In this document: piece by piece, positions 37,190 to 46,426 of the stretch
How positions within the stretch are numbered: position 1 is the first letter of the stretch
Layout: each line of letters begins with the position of its first letter
Source: Sphingobacterium deserti
GTDB taxonomy: Bacteria > Bacteroidota > Bacteroidia > Sphingobacteriales > Sphingobacteriaceae
NCBI RefSeq assembly: GCF_000757725.1
Contig: NZ_JJMU01000053.1
Location: 124,001 to 188,000, forward strand
DNA: 64,000 nt
Direction of reading: 5' to 3'
Translations under genes and position numbers: made by a program
Notes under the pieces: generated by a model
Database searches by the model: none
Seen by the model: the letters and a program-made list of their open reading frames with translations, nothing else
Told to the model about the DNA's origin: nothing

Positions 37190-37903
37190 ATGGCAAATTA
37201 TCAATTTCACGCGGCAGATTCTAGAGGAGATGCTAATCATGGTTGGCTTCGCTCTCGGCACACATTTAGTTTTTCAAATTACTACGAACCTGACCGGATG
37301 AATTTTGGAACGTTACGTGTTTTGAATGACGATCATGTGGCGGCGGGTATGGGCTTCGGAACGCACGCGCACGATAATATGGAGATTATATCCATTCCTT
37401 TATCTGGCGATCTTGAACATCGCGACAGCATGGGTAATGTTGAGATTATTCGTAATGGCGATATTCAGGTGATGAGCGCCGGCACGGGTATCAAGCATAG
37501 CGAGTATAACAAGAGTAAAGAGGAACCTGTCAAATTTTTGCAGATCTGGGTGGTGCCTAACCAGCGGGATGTAGAACCTCGGTATGATCAATTGACACTG
37601 AATCCGCAGGATCGGTTGAATACGTTTCAACAAGTCCTTTCTCCCTTTCCGGATGATGAGGGTGTTTGGCTACACCAAGATGCTTGGTTCAGTCTTTCCA
37701 AATTTGAATTAGGGGTGGAAAAAACCTATCGTTTGAAAGGCGAAGGGACAGGCCTCTATGTTTTTAATTTAAGTGGCGCTATCGAGGTGGATGGGCAGCG
37801 CCTGAGTGCTAGGGACGGTTTAGCCATAACAGATGTGAAAGACGTTGCGGTGAAAGCTGTCAGCGAAGCTGAATTTTTATTGATGGAAGTCGCTATGCGA
37901 TAA
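37190..37903 (+). CDS. pirin-family protein
   Basis: 237 aa bicupin. Metal ligands are recognisable in the N-terminal cupin (GTHAHDNMEIISIPLSG, then IKHSEYNK), with a second cupin-like domain after residue 140 (LSKFELGVEKTYRL; GLYVFNLSGAIEVDG). Several bacterial pirins (YhhW type) are quercetinases; others are stress proteins. The Fe ligands H-x-H ... H ... E are present, so it may be active. Own promoter is likely in the 83-bp gap upstream. Confidence 0.92.
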   Translation: MANYQFHAADSRGDANHGWLRSRHTFSFSNYYEPDRMNFGTLRVLNDDHVAAGMGFGTHAHDNMEIISIPLSGDLEHRDSMGNVEIIRNGDIQVMSAGTGIKHSEYNKSKEEPVKFLQIWVVPNQRDVEPRYDQLTLNPQDRLNTFQQVLSPFPDDEGVWLHQDAWFSLSKFELGVEKTYRLKGEGTGLYVFNLSGAIEVDGQRLSARDGLAITDVKDVAVKAVSEAEFLLMEVAMR

Positions 37904-37909
37904 TGGATG

Positions 37910-37942
37910 AAAGGGGCTGATGAATTCGGCCCTCTTCATTTT
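37910..37942 (+). terminator. hairpin between pirin and AraC genes
   Basis: The imperfect stem AGGGGCTGA with TCGGCCCT, followed by TCTTCATTTT, lies between the convergent pirin and AraC-type genes. Confidence 0.4.
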
Positions 37943-37981
37943 ATTTAGCTGCATACTACGCAAAGCTTCAGCTTTTGATCT

Positions 37982-38965
37982 TTATACGATCACTCCCGTT
38001 TTAGACCGGGCCTCTCGAGGTCTGCACCGATAGTGTTGAAAAAATAGCTGGCTAAAATGGTGCGGATATTTAAATCCGCATATGTAGGATACCTCTTTGA
38101 TATCCATATCGGTATCCACCAGCAGATGCAATGCATGCTTTAATCTCGCTTTGCGGATGTAACCGAATACGGTATCCCCATAACATTCCTTAAAGGCCTT
38201 TTTAAGTTTAAATTCGTTGATACCAAATGTTCTACAGATGGTTTTAAACTGCAGATCCTTCGCGAAATTTTGATCCAAATAGGATCTTATTTGCTGTAAT
38301 ATATGCAAATCTTGACTTTTCCAACTGATTCGTGATACGGTATCCACTTTTTCGGAAAACACAGATAACATGATTTCCATGGCTTTGCAGCGGATGTAGT
38401 CTTTTGCAAAAGCCCCCTCAAAGGAGTGTGCCAGCAGTTCGCGAATCAGCGTCTGCTGTTCGAAAGTGATAGGGATGGCCTCCCGAAAGAATGTCCAACT
38501 ATTAACCAAAAAATGTTCCTTTAGCTGCGTGCGCGAAAAACCCTGTTCGCGTAGGAACGCTAATAGGAAATCAAATTCGATGTGAATGTCTAATACCTTA
38601 CGTGATAGGGGGTAGTACAAACTACCTTTTGTCGTCGGCAGATAAATAAATTGTTGGTGACCACTAGGGATAGGAATCTGCTTCCCCTCTTCGTCGGTAA
38701 ACAGTGAGGATCCTTCCAGTTCAAACTGAAATTTGACCATGTGCTCCGGATGCTCTACCAGAAGGCTAAAAGGCTTTTTGATGCTCCATTCCTGATAGCA
38801 TACAACAAATTGATCGCAGTGGCAGTGCTGCATTATCCCATCTACCACAGCATTGGAAATTGATTTATGCTGAAACCCTTTCTGCGATTCCTGATCGGGA
38901 AGGCTAAAGAATAATGCTTTTAAAAGCATTGTATCATAAAACTGCTTTAAAGTCAACCTTTCCAT
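37982..38965 (-). CDS. AraC-family transcriptional regulator (PchR-like)
   Basis: 327 aa. The N-terminal part (1-220) is a ligand-sensing domain of weak similarity; the C-terminal part carries two helix-turn-helix motifs (LQFKTICRTFGINEFKLKKA; DIKEVSYICGFKYPHHFSQL), ending with FFQHYRCRPREARS. This is the layout of PchR-type regulators that respond to siderophores. It is divergent from the siderophore receptor gene with 102 bp between, so control of that receptor is a fair inference. Confidence 0.9.
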   Translation of the reverse strand: MERLTLKQFYDTMLLKALFFSLPDQESQKGFQHKSISNAVVDGIMQHCHCDQFVVCYQEWSIKKPFSLLVEHPEHMVKFQFELEGSSLFTDEEGKQIPIPSGHQQFIYLPTTKGSLYYPLSRKVLDIHIEFDFLLAFLREQGFSRTQLKEHFLVNSWTFFREAIPITFEQQTLIRELLAHSFEGAFAKDYIRCKAMEIMLSVFSEKVDTVSRISWKSQDLHILQQIRSYLDQNFAKDLQFKTICRTFGINEFKLKKAFKECYGDTVFGYIRKARLKHALHLLVDTDMDIKEVSYICGFKYPHHFSQLFFQHYRCRPREARSKTGVIV

Positions 38966-38997
38966 TTTATCCTTTTTTTGATCTTCTTAATCCGCTA

Positions 38998-39033
38998 TTT
39001 GTTATCCGCAATGTAACAAAGCTACTACTTTTG
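38998..39033 (+). promoter_or_regulatory. predicted promoter of the siderophore receptor gene
   Basis: TTTG (38998-39001) and an exact TAnnTTTG box TACTTTTG (39026-39033) are spaced 24 bp, slightly longer than usual, and end 34 bp before the receptor ATG. Confidence 0.45.
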
Positions 39034-39067
39034 CTTCATTATTTATACTTATTCTAAATAAAACACA

Positions 39068-41536
39068 ATGTTATATAAACTATTAACCTCAAGTCGCTTC
39101 TTCATAGCGAATGTGCTTCTTTTTATTATCCCTATCGTAGGGTTGGCCCAAAACCGTGGCAAAATAGTCGGCGAAGTCTATACCGTCGATGGGAAACCGC
39201 TGGCATATGCCAGCATCAAACTAAAGGGGACGAATTACGGGGCACGTGTGGATGAAAATGGGCATTTCGATATGCAAGCGCCCGATGGGCAATATGTGTT
39301 GATTGTGAGCTTTGCGAATTATACAATTGCCGAACAATCGGTGCAGGTAAAAGCGACAGAAGTCTTGAAGGTACCCCGTATAATCGTGCAGTCTGCATCA
39401 AACCAACTGCGCGAGGTTGTCGTGTCTGATATACAGAAAAACAAGTTTGCACGTAGAGAAACAGATGATATTGCCCGGATGCCGCTGTCCAACATGGAGA
39501 ATCCACAGGCTTATTCCGTCGTCACAAAAGACTTTATGCAAGAGATTGCTGCAACGGATTATATCAGTGCGCTATCGCAAGTGCCGGGAGCCATTGTTAC
39601 GAATGGCGTCAACGACAATGGTAATGGTATTAGCCTTCGGGAATTTTCAAATTCTGGAACTGGTAATTCCAATATGGTGCGTAATGGATTGCCAATTGAT
39701 TCTAGAGCGGTCTCTGAAATCTTTAATCTGGAGAAGGTAGAAGTTATCAAAGGGCCGTCTGCAACGCTGTTTGGAGCGCAAGTTGCATCCTATGGTGGGG
39801 TTATCAACAATGTAACAAAAAGGCCGTTCGAATCTTTTAGGGGCGAGGTGAATTACACAACAGGTAGCTTTGGAATGAATAGGTTAACGGCCGATATCAA
39901 TGCGCCATTAAACGAAGATCGGACTGCATTGGGCCGGTTTAATATCTTAGGAATGACCAATGATGGGTTTCAAAATGAAGGTAAAGTCACCGCTATGGGC
40001 TTTGCTACAAGTTTGGCTTTTAAAGCCGGTGAGAAGACTACCGTACGGTTTGATGCTGATGTGTATAACACCTCAAAACCATTGGTAGCCCTTCTTCGGA
40101 ATACATACAACCTAAGCTTTAAAGATTTTAAAGAATACGGTATGCCGCACGATCGTTCGTTGACGTCTAACGACGTCGCAACCAATAGAACTACGATTAA
40201 TATTGGTGCGGAGATCGAACATCGCCTGTCTGAAAATTGGACATCCCGTACTTCATATCTTTATAATAATAGTGGCGATCAAGGATCTGTTTTTATGGTG
40301 CCCATGGTGGTAGACGATGAGCGTATCGAAAGACGCTATCGCATATTTGATGATTACAATCTAAACTTTTCGGTAATCCAGCAAAACTTTAATGGTACGT
40401 ATACAGTGGGTGGCCTTGAAAATAAGGTGTTGCTGGGACTGGATGCGACGATGTATACGGATAAAAACCTGTATATGGTGCCCTATTTCGCGATTTACGA
40501 TACGGTGAGTGTAAAAGATCCATTTTGGAAACCATTGACACGGTCTGAAATTGAGAATTCTAGAGGTGAACGAAGCTTCGGTGACGGGGTTGACAATAGC
40601 AAGTACAGCGTTGTGAGTGCGTATTTCTCAAATGTTACGAATATATCAGATCGCTTATTTGTTATGTTGAGCGGACGTCTTAATCGTTTCCAACAAGGGA
40701 ACCGTACGTCCTACTCTCCCGGGCAGCCCATTGTCTTAAACGAACAAGGTGATATTGAGCAGAACGCGCAAGAACCTTCCTATAGTGAGCTAGAGGGTTC
40801 TAGTCAGGTTAATTTTTCGCCTAAGATTGGGTTGGTGTTCCAACCGATAAAAGATCAGGTTGCTGTATTCGCCAACTACATGAACGCATTTACAAATGTA
40901 GCCGCTTCGCAAGGACTTAGCGATCCCGGAAATTTGGATTCGGATGTCATTACTAAGCGCTGGAAGCCCGAGCAAGCCAATCAATTTGAGGTAGGCGCCA
41001 AATTTGATCTTTTCAACGGATTGTTAAGTTCTACGCTATCCTTTTATGACATCCGCGTCAAGGATCGGCTTCGGGAGGTCATCGATTTCGTATACACACA
41101 GGATGGAGCCTTTAGCTCTAAAGGTCTAGAAGTGGATATTATAGCTAATCCAGCTCGCGGCTGGAATCTAATGGTTGGTTACGGGTACAACGACAACAAA
41201 TTCGTTAAGAGTGAAGCATACTCCCAAGGCCTACGTGAAGCCTGGTCGCCTAAGCACGTTGCCAATTTTTGGACATCTTATAAATTCCTGGACAATGTCG
41301 TCAAAGGGTTGGGCTTCGGCGCGGGGATGAATTATACGAGCAGTGCACTAATGGACTTTGAAGACGATTTTACGATCCCTTCGTATACGGTATTCCATGC
41401 TACTGCCTTCTATGACCAGCCTAAATACAGGGTTGGTTTGAAACTCAACAATATTGGCAACCTGCAGTATTGGGATGTATTCGGTAGGCCACAGAAACCC
41501 TTTGAATGTTTAGCAAATCTTTCTTTTAAGTTTTAG
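39068..41536 (+). CDS. TonB-dependent siderophore receptor
   Basis: 822 aa. Signal peptide (FFIANVLLFIIPIVGLAQ), CarboxypepD_reg-like domain (GKIVGEVYTVDGKPLAYASI), then a plug domain (YISALSQVPGAIVTNGVN; RNGLPIDSRAVSEIFNLEKV; KGPSATLFGAQVASYGGVIN) and a 22-strand barrel ending in ECLANLSFKF. Features such as FNLEKVEVIKGPSA and the QANQFEVGAKFDL segment are typical of ferric-siderophore receptors (FhuA/FecA group). It starts a three-gene cluster with a PepSY protein and a second receptor-like barrel, and its divergent AraC-type gene fits iron control. Confidence 0.92.
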   Translation: MLYKLLTSSRFFIANVLLFIIPIVGLAQNRGKIVGEVYTVDGKPLAYASIKLKGTNYGARVDENGHFDMQAPDGQYVLIVSFANYTIAEQSVQVKATEVLKVPRIIVQSASNQLREVVVSDIQKNKFARRETDDIARMPLSNMENPQAYSVVTKDFMQEIAATDYISALSQVPGAIVTNGVNDNGNGISLREFSNSGTGNSNMVRNGLPIDSRAVSEIFNLEKVEVIKGPSATLFGAQVASYGGVINNVTKRPFESFRGEVNYTTGSFGMNRLTADINAPLNEDRTALGRFNILGMTNDGFQNEGKVTAMGFATSLAFKAGEKTTVRFDADVYNTSKPLVALLRNTYNLSFKDFKEYGMPHDRSLTSNDVATNRTTINIGAEIEHRLSENWTSRTSYLYNNSGDQGSVFMVPMVVDDERIERRYRIFDDYNLNFSVIQQNFNGTYTVGGLENKVLLGLDATMYTDKNLYMVPYFAIYDTVSVKDPFWKPLTRSEIENSRGERSFGDGVDNSKYSVVSAYFSNVTNISDRLFVMLSGRLNRFQQGNRTSYSPGQPIVLNEQGDIEQNAQEPSYSELEGSSQVNFSPKIGLVFQPIKDQVAVFANYMNAFTNVAASQGLSDPGNLDSDVITKRWKPEQANQFEVGAKFDLFNGLLSSTLSFYDIRVKDRLREVIDFVYTQDGAFSSKGLEVDIIANPARGWNLMVGYGYNDNKFVKSEAYSQGLREAWSPKHVANFWTSYKFLDNVVKGLGFGAGMNYTSSALMDFEDDFTIPSYTVFHATAFYDQPKYRVGLKLNNIGNLQYWDVFGRPQKPFECLANLSFKF

Positions 41537-41629
41537 TTGTGCTTACTCATATGCCCTATTGATAATTGCGCTATACCTAGGAGGTTGTAGACAATAGATA
41601 TAGGGCTTTTGCAAAGAATTACATTATTT

Positions 41630-42826
41630 ATGGCTTATCAACCTAAGAATATTCCTAAAGCAGCTTCTCCACAGGGTAGCCCTATAAAGAAGCGCGAAAA
41701 GAGTTGTTTTTCCCGATTTAATGCTTGGCTTCATCTTTGGCCAAGTATTATCTCGGGAGTTATTATAGTGTTCGTCTGTTTTACTGGGACGCTGATCGTT
41801 TATTGTGACGAAATTCTGGAGTGGAGTGCTGGTGATGCCCGCTATGTAGCGGAGAATGGAAAAATGCTGCCTGCGGATGAATTAATTGCTGCTATAAAAA
41901 AAGTGGATTCTCATTTGCAGCTTTCCGAATTCGTCTATTTTAACGATCCGCATCGTAGTCTAAGAGTTCGGGCCTTTCACGATCAGACGGACCAGCTCAC
42001 CTTTGTCTATGTAAACCCTTACACCGCAGACGTATTAAAGATCGATCCTTCGGCGCATTTTTTCTATGTTTCTGCACACCTGCATGCCGCTTTGCTGGGT
42101 GGGCCTGCGGGCGGTTGGATTGTACTTATCTCTACACTTATTTTTTTTGTGAGTTGCGTTACAGGATTAGTTCTTTGGTGGCCTAAACGTTGGACCAAAA
42201 AAACAATTCAAGATAGTTTCACCGTCAAATGGAAAGCTCGATTCAAACGTGTGAACTATGATTTGCACAATGTATATGGTTTCTATTCCTTACTGCTGTG
42301 CTTCATCTTGAGTCTCACGGGTATTGTACTATTCTTCCATTCGTTGGGCGATATGATTAATACCGCATTTGGTGGTGGGCATGAACATATCGAAGAGGTT
42401 GTTGGAAAAGTGAAATCGGATGCCGTTTCTGTAGACATAAGCCAGCTGGCACAGCAGGCTTTAAGAGAACATCCTGAACAAGAGAGTGCGTCAATCTGGC
42501 TTTACAATTTGGAGGAGACTGGCGTTTACGTATTTCGTTTGGGTGTTAACGGACTGAAAAGTACGGAGCACCTGCAGTTGGTTGTATATGATCGGTATAC
42601 TAGGCAGTCTCAAATAGTACCACAAGCGCAAGTGATCCATGAACAAGTGGAAAACACGATTTGGCAACTCCATATGGGGCAGTGGTGGGGGCAATTTGGT
42701 AAACTTTCGACTTTCCTCGCCGGGCTGGTTGCCACATCACTGCCCATTACCGGTTTTTTGATCTGGTGGGGGCGCCGTAAAAAGAGCAAAAAAAAGAAAA
42801 CAAAACTTACGATAGTAAAAACTTAA
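41630..42826 (+). CDS. PepSY-associated TM helix protein (iron-uptake linked)
   Basis: 398 aa from ATG 41630; a TTG at 41609 is ignored. Four membrane helices: LWPSIISGVIIVFVCFTGTL, GGWIVLISTLIFFVSCVTGL, FYSLLLCFILSLTGIVLFF and LAGLVATSLPITGFLIWW, with PepSY-type periplasmic segments between them and conserved His residues (HLHAALLG; YDLHNVYG) that could hold heme. Members next to siderophore receptors are thought to be inner membrane ferric-siderophore reductases, as inferred from FoxB-like proteins. It lies between two receptor genes, 5 bp before the next. Confidence 0.88.
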   Translation: MAYQPKNIPKAASPQGSPIKKREKSCFSRFNAWLHLWPSIISGVIIVFVCFTGTLIVYCDEILEWSAGDARYVAENGKMLPADELIAAIKKVDSHLQLSEFVYFNDPHRSLRVRAFHDQTDQLTFVYVNPYTADVLKIDPSAHFFYVSAHLHAALLGGPAGGWIVLISTLIFFVSCVTGLVLWWPKRWTKKTIQDSFTVKWKARFKRVNYDLHNVYGFYSLLLCFILSLTGIVLFFHSLGDMINTAFGGGHEHIEEVVGKVKSDAVSVDISQLAQQALREHPEQESASIWLYNLEETGVYVFRLGVNGLKSTEHLQLVVYDRYTRQSQIVPQAQVIHEQVENTIWQLHMGQWWGQFGKLSTFLAGLVATSLPITGFLIWWGRRKKSKKKKTKLTIVKT

Positions 42827-42831
42827 TATTT

Positions 42832-45255
42832 ATGCTAATTGAAAGACCCGGGCTTTGCTCGATATGCATTACTTTTTTGATACTAATTTTTTCCACAGCT
42901 GCTGGCCATGCACAAACAAAAATACGAGGTTCGGTAGTCAATGCTGCCGACCATCAAGGCATTCCTCAAGCCAACGTTACCCTAACCTCGTCATCGGGCC
43001 ACTATACTACTTACACGAATGATGAGGGTGTCTTTCAGCAGGTGCTTCCAGCAGGAAGCTACCAGCTGGAGGTGCATCATGTGGGATATCAGCTATATGC
43101 TGGAAACCTTGATGTCAAGGCTGGAGAGGGCATGCTCGTGGATACGATCATGCTGCAGGGGGTACCGCAGCAACTGGATGAAGTTACCGTGGAGGGCAAG
43201 CGCCGCCTCATCGAGCAAAAGAGCGACCGTATGGTTATTCACGTGGAAAATAGCATATTGGCCAGTGGCATGACGGCATTGGAATTGTTACAGCGGGCAC
43301 CATCAGTAAAAGTGGATGAGGATGGGAATATTAACATGCGCGGGAAATCGGATATTGGTGTTCTGCTCAACGGTAAGCTCTCGTATTTGTCACCCAAAGA
43401 GTTAGCCAATGTTTTGAAAGGCACTTCATCTGAATCCATAAAAAGTATTGAGCTTATCACGAACCCGTCAGCAAAGTTTGATGCACGTGGCGTAGGTGGG
43501 TTAATCAATATTGTTATGAAAGATCCGGCATCTACTCCATTTTCTGGAAGTGCACAGATTTTTGGCGGTGGCGGGAGGAAAGCCCGTTATGGCGCCGGTG
43601 CAAATTTCCAAGGTCAGGTCGGTCAGTGGCGCTGGCAGGGGAGTTTCGAACATGCTTCCCGAGACGAAGAAGAATACCGCAACTTTGATCGATTTTATAT
43701 GGATGAAAATAACAGTTATGCTGGAAAATCCCTTCAATATTCCAAGACCGATGAGCCACTTACAACCCAGCAGGGTAGCGTAGGACTTGAATACGCGCCC
43801 AGCGCTTCTATGAATTTAGGACTGCTGTATACCGGAAACTTTGGGAATTATCGAAGCTTCAGCAATGGTTACAATGATTTGTACCGGACCGAAAACGAAA
43901 GGTTGACACATACTTTAACAGAAAACAGCAACGATAGTCGGTGGCAAGCACACAATGTGGGGTTTAGCTACATGCAGAAGATCGATGAAAAGAAGCAATT
44001 GACGGCTGATTGGGATATCCTGTATTCTCGGTTTGACGCTGATCAGGTACTTCGATCTACCATACAGCAGATTGGTCAATCAGCTGCTTATCTTTCTGCC
44101 CGACAAATTGCAACGCCTTCCACGACTCGCTTGCAAGTCGCTAAAATAGACTATCAGCAGCAGGTAAGCGATGCGCTGACCGCCGAACTTGGCTGGAAAA
44201 GCAGTTGGATGCAGTCTGACAACAGCAGCTTATCGGATACCTTACGCAGTGAGGTATGGATTTATGATCCGCAAAATAGCAATCATTTTATGTATAAGGA
44301 GCAAATTCACGCGGCTTATATGAATGTTAACTTTAATCTTGATAAATGGGGACTTATTGCAGGTTTGCGAGCAGAACGCACGCAGTCTAGTGGAGAGCTG
44401 ATAAATGAAAGTACTGCATTCGACAGGCAGTATACCCAGCTTTTTCCGAGTGTTTCCGTGCGGTACCAACCCAGCAACAATCACCAATTGCAGCTTTCTT
44501 ACAGCCGTAGGATTAATCGGCCTGATTACGAAGATCTCAATCCTTTCCGGTATTATATTGATGCATACGTTTTTTGGGAGGGGAATCCTTATTTACAACC
44601 GGAGTTAGCCAATGCATACGAATTGAATTACACGTTTTATAAAAACTTACATCTTTCGTTCTACTATACTGCGGTAAGTAACGTGATGACATCCGTCTTG
44701 ATCCAATCTCCTGATCAAAACAGAACGATTCGTAGTATACACAATATCGCAGGCTTTCAAAACTATGGCCTTAATGCAAACTATTCCTTTTCGCCATTTA
44801 CATTTTGGTCATCACAATGGAATGTCAATACGTTTGAGAACCGGTTCTTTGGCAGTTTCCGCGACGAACGCATCTACAATAAGCTTTGGTCTTATAGCCT
44901 ACAAACCACAAACACCTATCGGCTGCCAAAAAAATGGTCGGCGGAATGGACAGCCGCCTATCAAAGTCCGCAAAGCGATGGCGTTTTCCGACAAAAAGCG
45001 ACTGGCTATGTCTCTCTGGGATTGATGAAAAAAATGTTTGAAGAGAAATTAAACTTTAAGCTTGCTGTGGATGATCTTTTTAAAACTAATCGGTATTATA
45101 CGACATCTAACGCAGGTAATGTATTTATGGACCAACGAATTAATTTAGACAGTCGGATTTGGCGAGTCAGCCTAGGCTACAGCTTCGGGAAATCCGCCGA
45201 AGCGAATAGTAAAAAGCAATCCAACCAAGAGCAGGAGCGCGTGAGAGGTTTGTAG
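42832..45255 (+). CDS. outer membrane beta-barrel/TonB receptor-like protein
   Basis: 807 aa. Signal (CITFLILIFSTAAGHAQ), CarboxypepD_reg domain (IRGSVVNAADHQGIPQANVT), a plug-like region (SILASGMTALELLQRAPSVK; MRGKSDIGVLLNGKLSYLSP; IELITNPSAKFDARGVGGL) and a large C-terminal barrel of the OMP_b-brl_3 type (QLSYSRRINRPDYEDLNPFR; YLQPELANAYELNYTF), ending SLGYSFGKS. It resembles TonB-dependent receptors but lacks the standard plug signature. The gene follows the PepSY protein by 5 bp, so it probably serves the same iron-chelate uptake system. Confidence 0.88.
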   Translation: MLIERPGLCSICITFLILIFSTAAGHAQTKIRGSVVNAADHQGIPQANVTLTSSSGHYTTYTNDEGVFQQVLPAGSYQLEVHHVGYQLYAGNLDVKAGEGMLVDTIMLQGVPQQLDEVTVEGKRRLIEQKSDRMVIHVENSILASGMTALELLQRAPSVKVDEDGNINMRGKSDIGVLLNGKLSYLSPKELANVLKGTSSESIKSIELITNPSAKFDARGVGGLINIVMKDPASTPFSGSAQIFGGGGRKARYGAGANFQGQVGQWRWQGSFEHASRDEEEYRNFDRFYMDENNSYAGKSLQYSKTDEPLTTQQGSVGLEYAPSASMNLGLLYTGNFGNYRSFSNGYNDLYRTENERLTHTLTENSNDSRWQAHNVGFSYMQKIDEKKQLTADWDILYSRFDADQVLRSTIQQIGQSAAYLSARQIATPSTTRLQVAKIDYQQQVSDALTAELGWKSSWMQSDNSSLSDTLRSEVWIYDPQNSNHFMYKEQIHAAYMNVNFNLDKWGLIAGLRAERTQSSGELINESTAFDRQYTQLFPSVSVRYQPSNNHQLQLSYSRRINRPDYEDLNPFRYYIDAYVFWEGNPYLQPELANAYELNYTFYKNLHLSFYYTAVSNVMTSVLIQSPDQNRTIRSIHNIAGFQNYGLNANYSFSPFTFWSSQWNVNTFENRFFGSFRDERIYNKLWSYSLQTTNTYRLPKKWSAEWTAAYQSPQSDGVFRQKATGYVSLGLMKKMFEEKLNFKLAVDDLFKTNRYYTTSNAGNVFMDQRINLDSRIWRVSLGYSFGKSAEANSKKQSNQEQERVRGL

Positions 45256-45658
45256 TGTGGCTGCTGTTGGTGGCCATGGGCCGCTATTTGAGGAATTTGC
45301 CCGACACACATCCCTTCCGCCGCATGCCGCGGCAAGGCACTACTTTTGAAGACCAAAAGTAGCAAAAGTCCGTCGCTTATTTTTGTTGCATCCCTGTTGG
45401 ATAGTGCGAAGACAAAAGTGTACAGTCGCAACAAAACCGAGGCGACATTTCGTTTAATTAAGGGGTCGTGCGAATCATTTGTTTATTCTATTATCTCCAT
45501 ACGCAAAATTGCCGCGTCGTCGTTCCTCCTGCTTCTCGGAATGGTGGGTATACTTACTATCTCATTACGCACTACGCAAATCTCAATACGCAAGATTGAC
45601 CCTTGCCGCTACTAGCGGTAAGGGTCAATCTTGCTTCTAGAAAGCTTTTTTAATTACA
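45256..45658. repeat. composite region of nested inverted and direct repeats, no gene
   Basis: 403 bp between convergent genes. Seen: perfect inverted repeat CTACTTTTG-N5-CAAAAGTAG (45340-45362); a wider one, TTTTGTTGC (45381-45389) with GCAACAAAA (45428-45436); and three near-copies of a TACGCAA motif (ATACGCAAAATTG, CTACGCAAATCT, ATACGCAAGATTG). The pattern resembles dispersed non-coding repeats found in Sphingobacteriaceae genomes; that is from memory. A long terminator ends the region. Short frames crossing it were rejected. Confidence 0.45.
45591..45633. terminator. long hairpin terminator beside YceI
   Basis: CAAGATTGACCCTTGCCGC and GCGGTAAGGGTCAATCTTG pair along 19 bp with one G-U around a 5-nt loop. 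It lies 25 bp beyond the YceI stop on the minus strand and may also stop the convergent receptor operon. Confidence 0.7.
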
Positions 45659-46183
45659 TCATGCCAGTACAAACTGAACATCCGCGTGAAATTTTACCTC
45701 CTCACTCACCATCACGCCACCAGTTTCTAGTGCCGCATTCCAGGTAAGTCCGAAATCCTGGCGATTAATTTTGCCTGAAACCGTGTATCCCGCTTTTTGA
45801 TTACCCCAAGGGTCTTTCGCTAATCCACCAAATTCAGCGGTGAAAACCGCTGGTTTCGTAACGCCTTTTATAGTCAAATCTCCCAGTAGGGTAAACTCAT
45901 CCTGATCGATTTTTGTAATTTCCGTAGAGATGAACGTAATCTCCGGATAGGTTGAAGAATTAAAGAATTCGTCACTTTTTAAATGCTGATCACGCGGCTC
46001 GTTTTTCGTTGTTATCGAACTTGTTTTTATCTCGACAGTCACCTGCGCCTGCGTCAAATCTGCTGAATCAGCCTCCACCGTAACATTAAAGTCTTGAAAC
46101 TGACCCTTCACATTGGAAATCATCAAATGTTTTACTTTAAATTCGAGTTCGCTATGTTCCTTGTCTAAATTCCACGTTGCCAT
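45659..46183 (-). CDS. YceI-family protein
   Basis: 174 aa YceI/lipocalin-like protein: MATWNLDKEHSELEFKVKHL, VTVEIKTSSITTKNEPRDQH, LKSDEFFNSSTYPEITFIST, LTIKGVTKPAVFTAEFGG and INRQDFGLTWN are all YceI signatures. It has no signal peptide, unlike the E. coli version, so it is probably cytosolic. The family binds polyprenyl or isoprenoid ligands; the biological role is unclear. A 243-bp gap upstream should hold its promoter. Confidence 0.92.
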   Translation of the reverse strand: MATWNLDKEHSELEFKVKHLMISNVKGQFQDFNVTVEADSADLTQAQVTVEIKTSSITTKNEPRDQHLKSDEFFNSSTYPEITFISTEITKIDQDEFTLLGDLTIKGVTKPAVFTAEFGGLAKDPWGNQKAGYTVSGKINRQDFGLTWNAALETGGVMVSEEVKFHADVQFVLA

Positions 46184-46426
46184 ATGTTGTAATCTTTTTT
46201 GCTTATTTAAATGATTAAAAAATGAATTGATACGATGATGTATAATAGTATAACAATCATATCATGCACCTTTGTTTTAGCTAATATAATATTCTGCTTA
46301 GTAAATAAACGTTATACCTTGTATTTTTTACGAGACATGACTTGTAGAAGACTGTCCATCAAGCAATGACGCTGATTGTTGATCTCGTTTTATTTTTTTT
46401 TTCGAAAAGTGGATACATTACGCGAT

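Noticed and set aside
45346..45615. 89-codon plus-strand frame in the repeat region
   Set aside because: It spans inverted and direct repeats and half of the terminator hairpin, so it is best explained as a chance frame.
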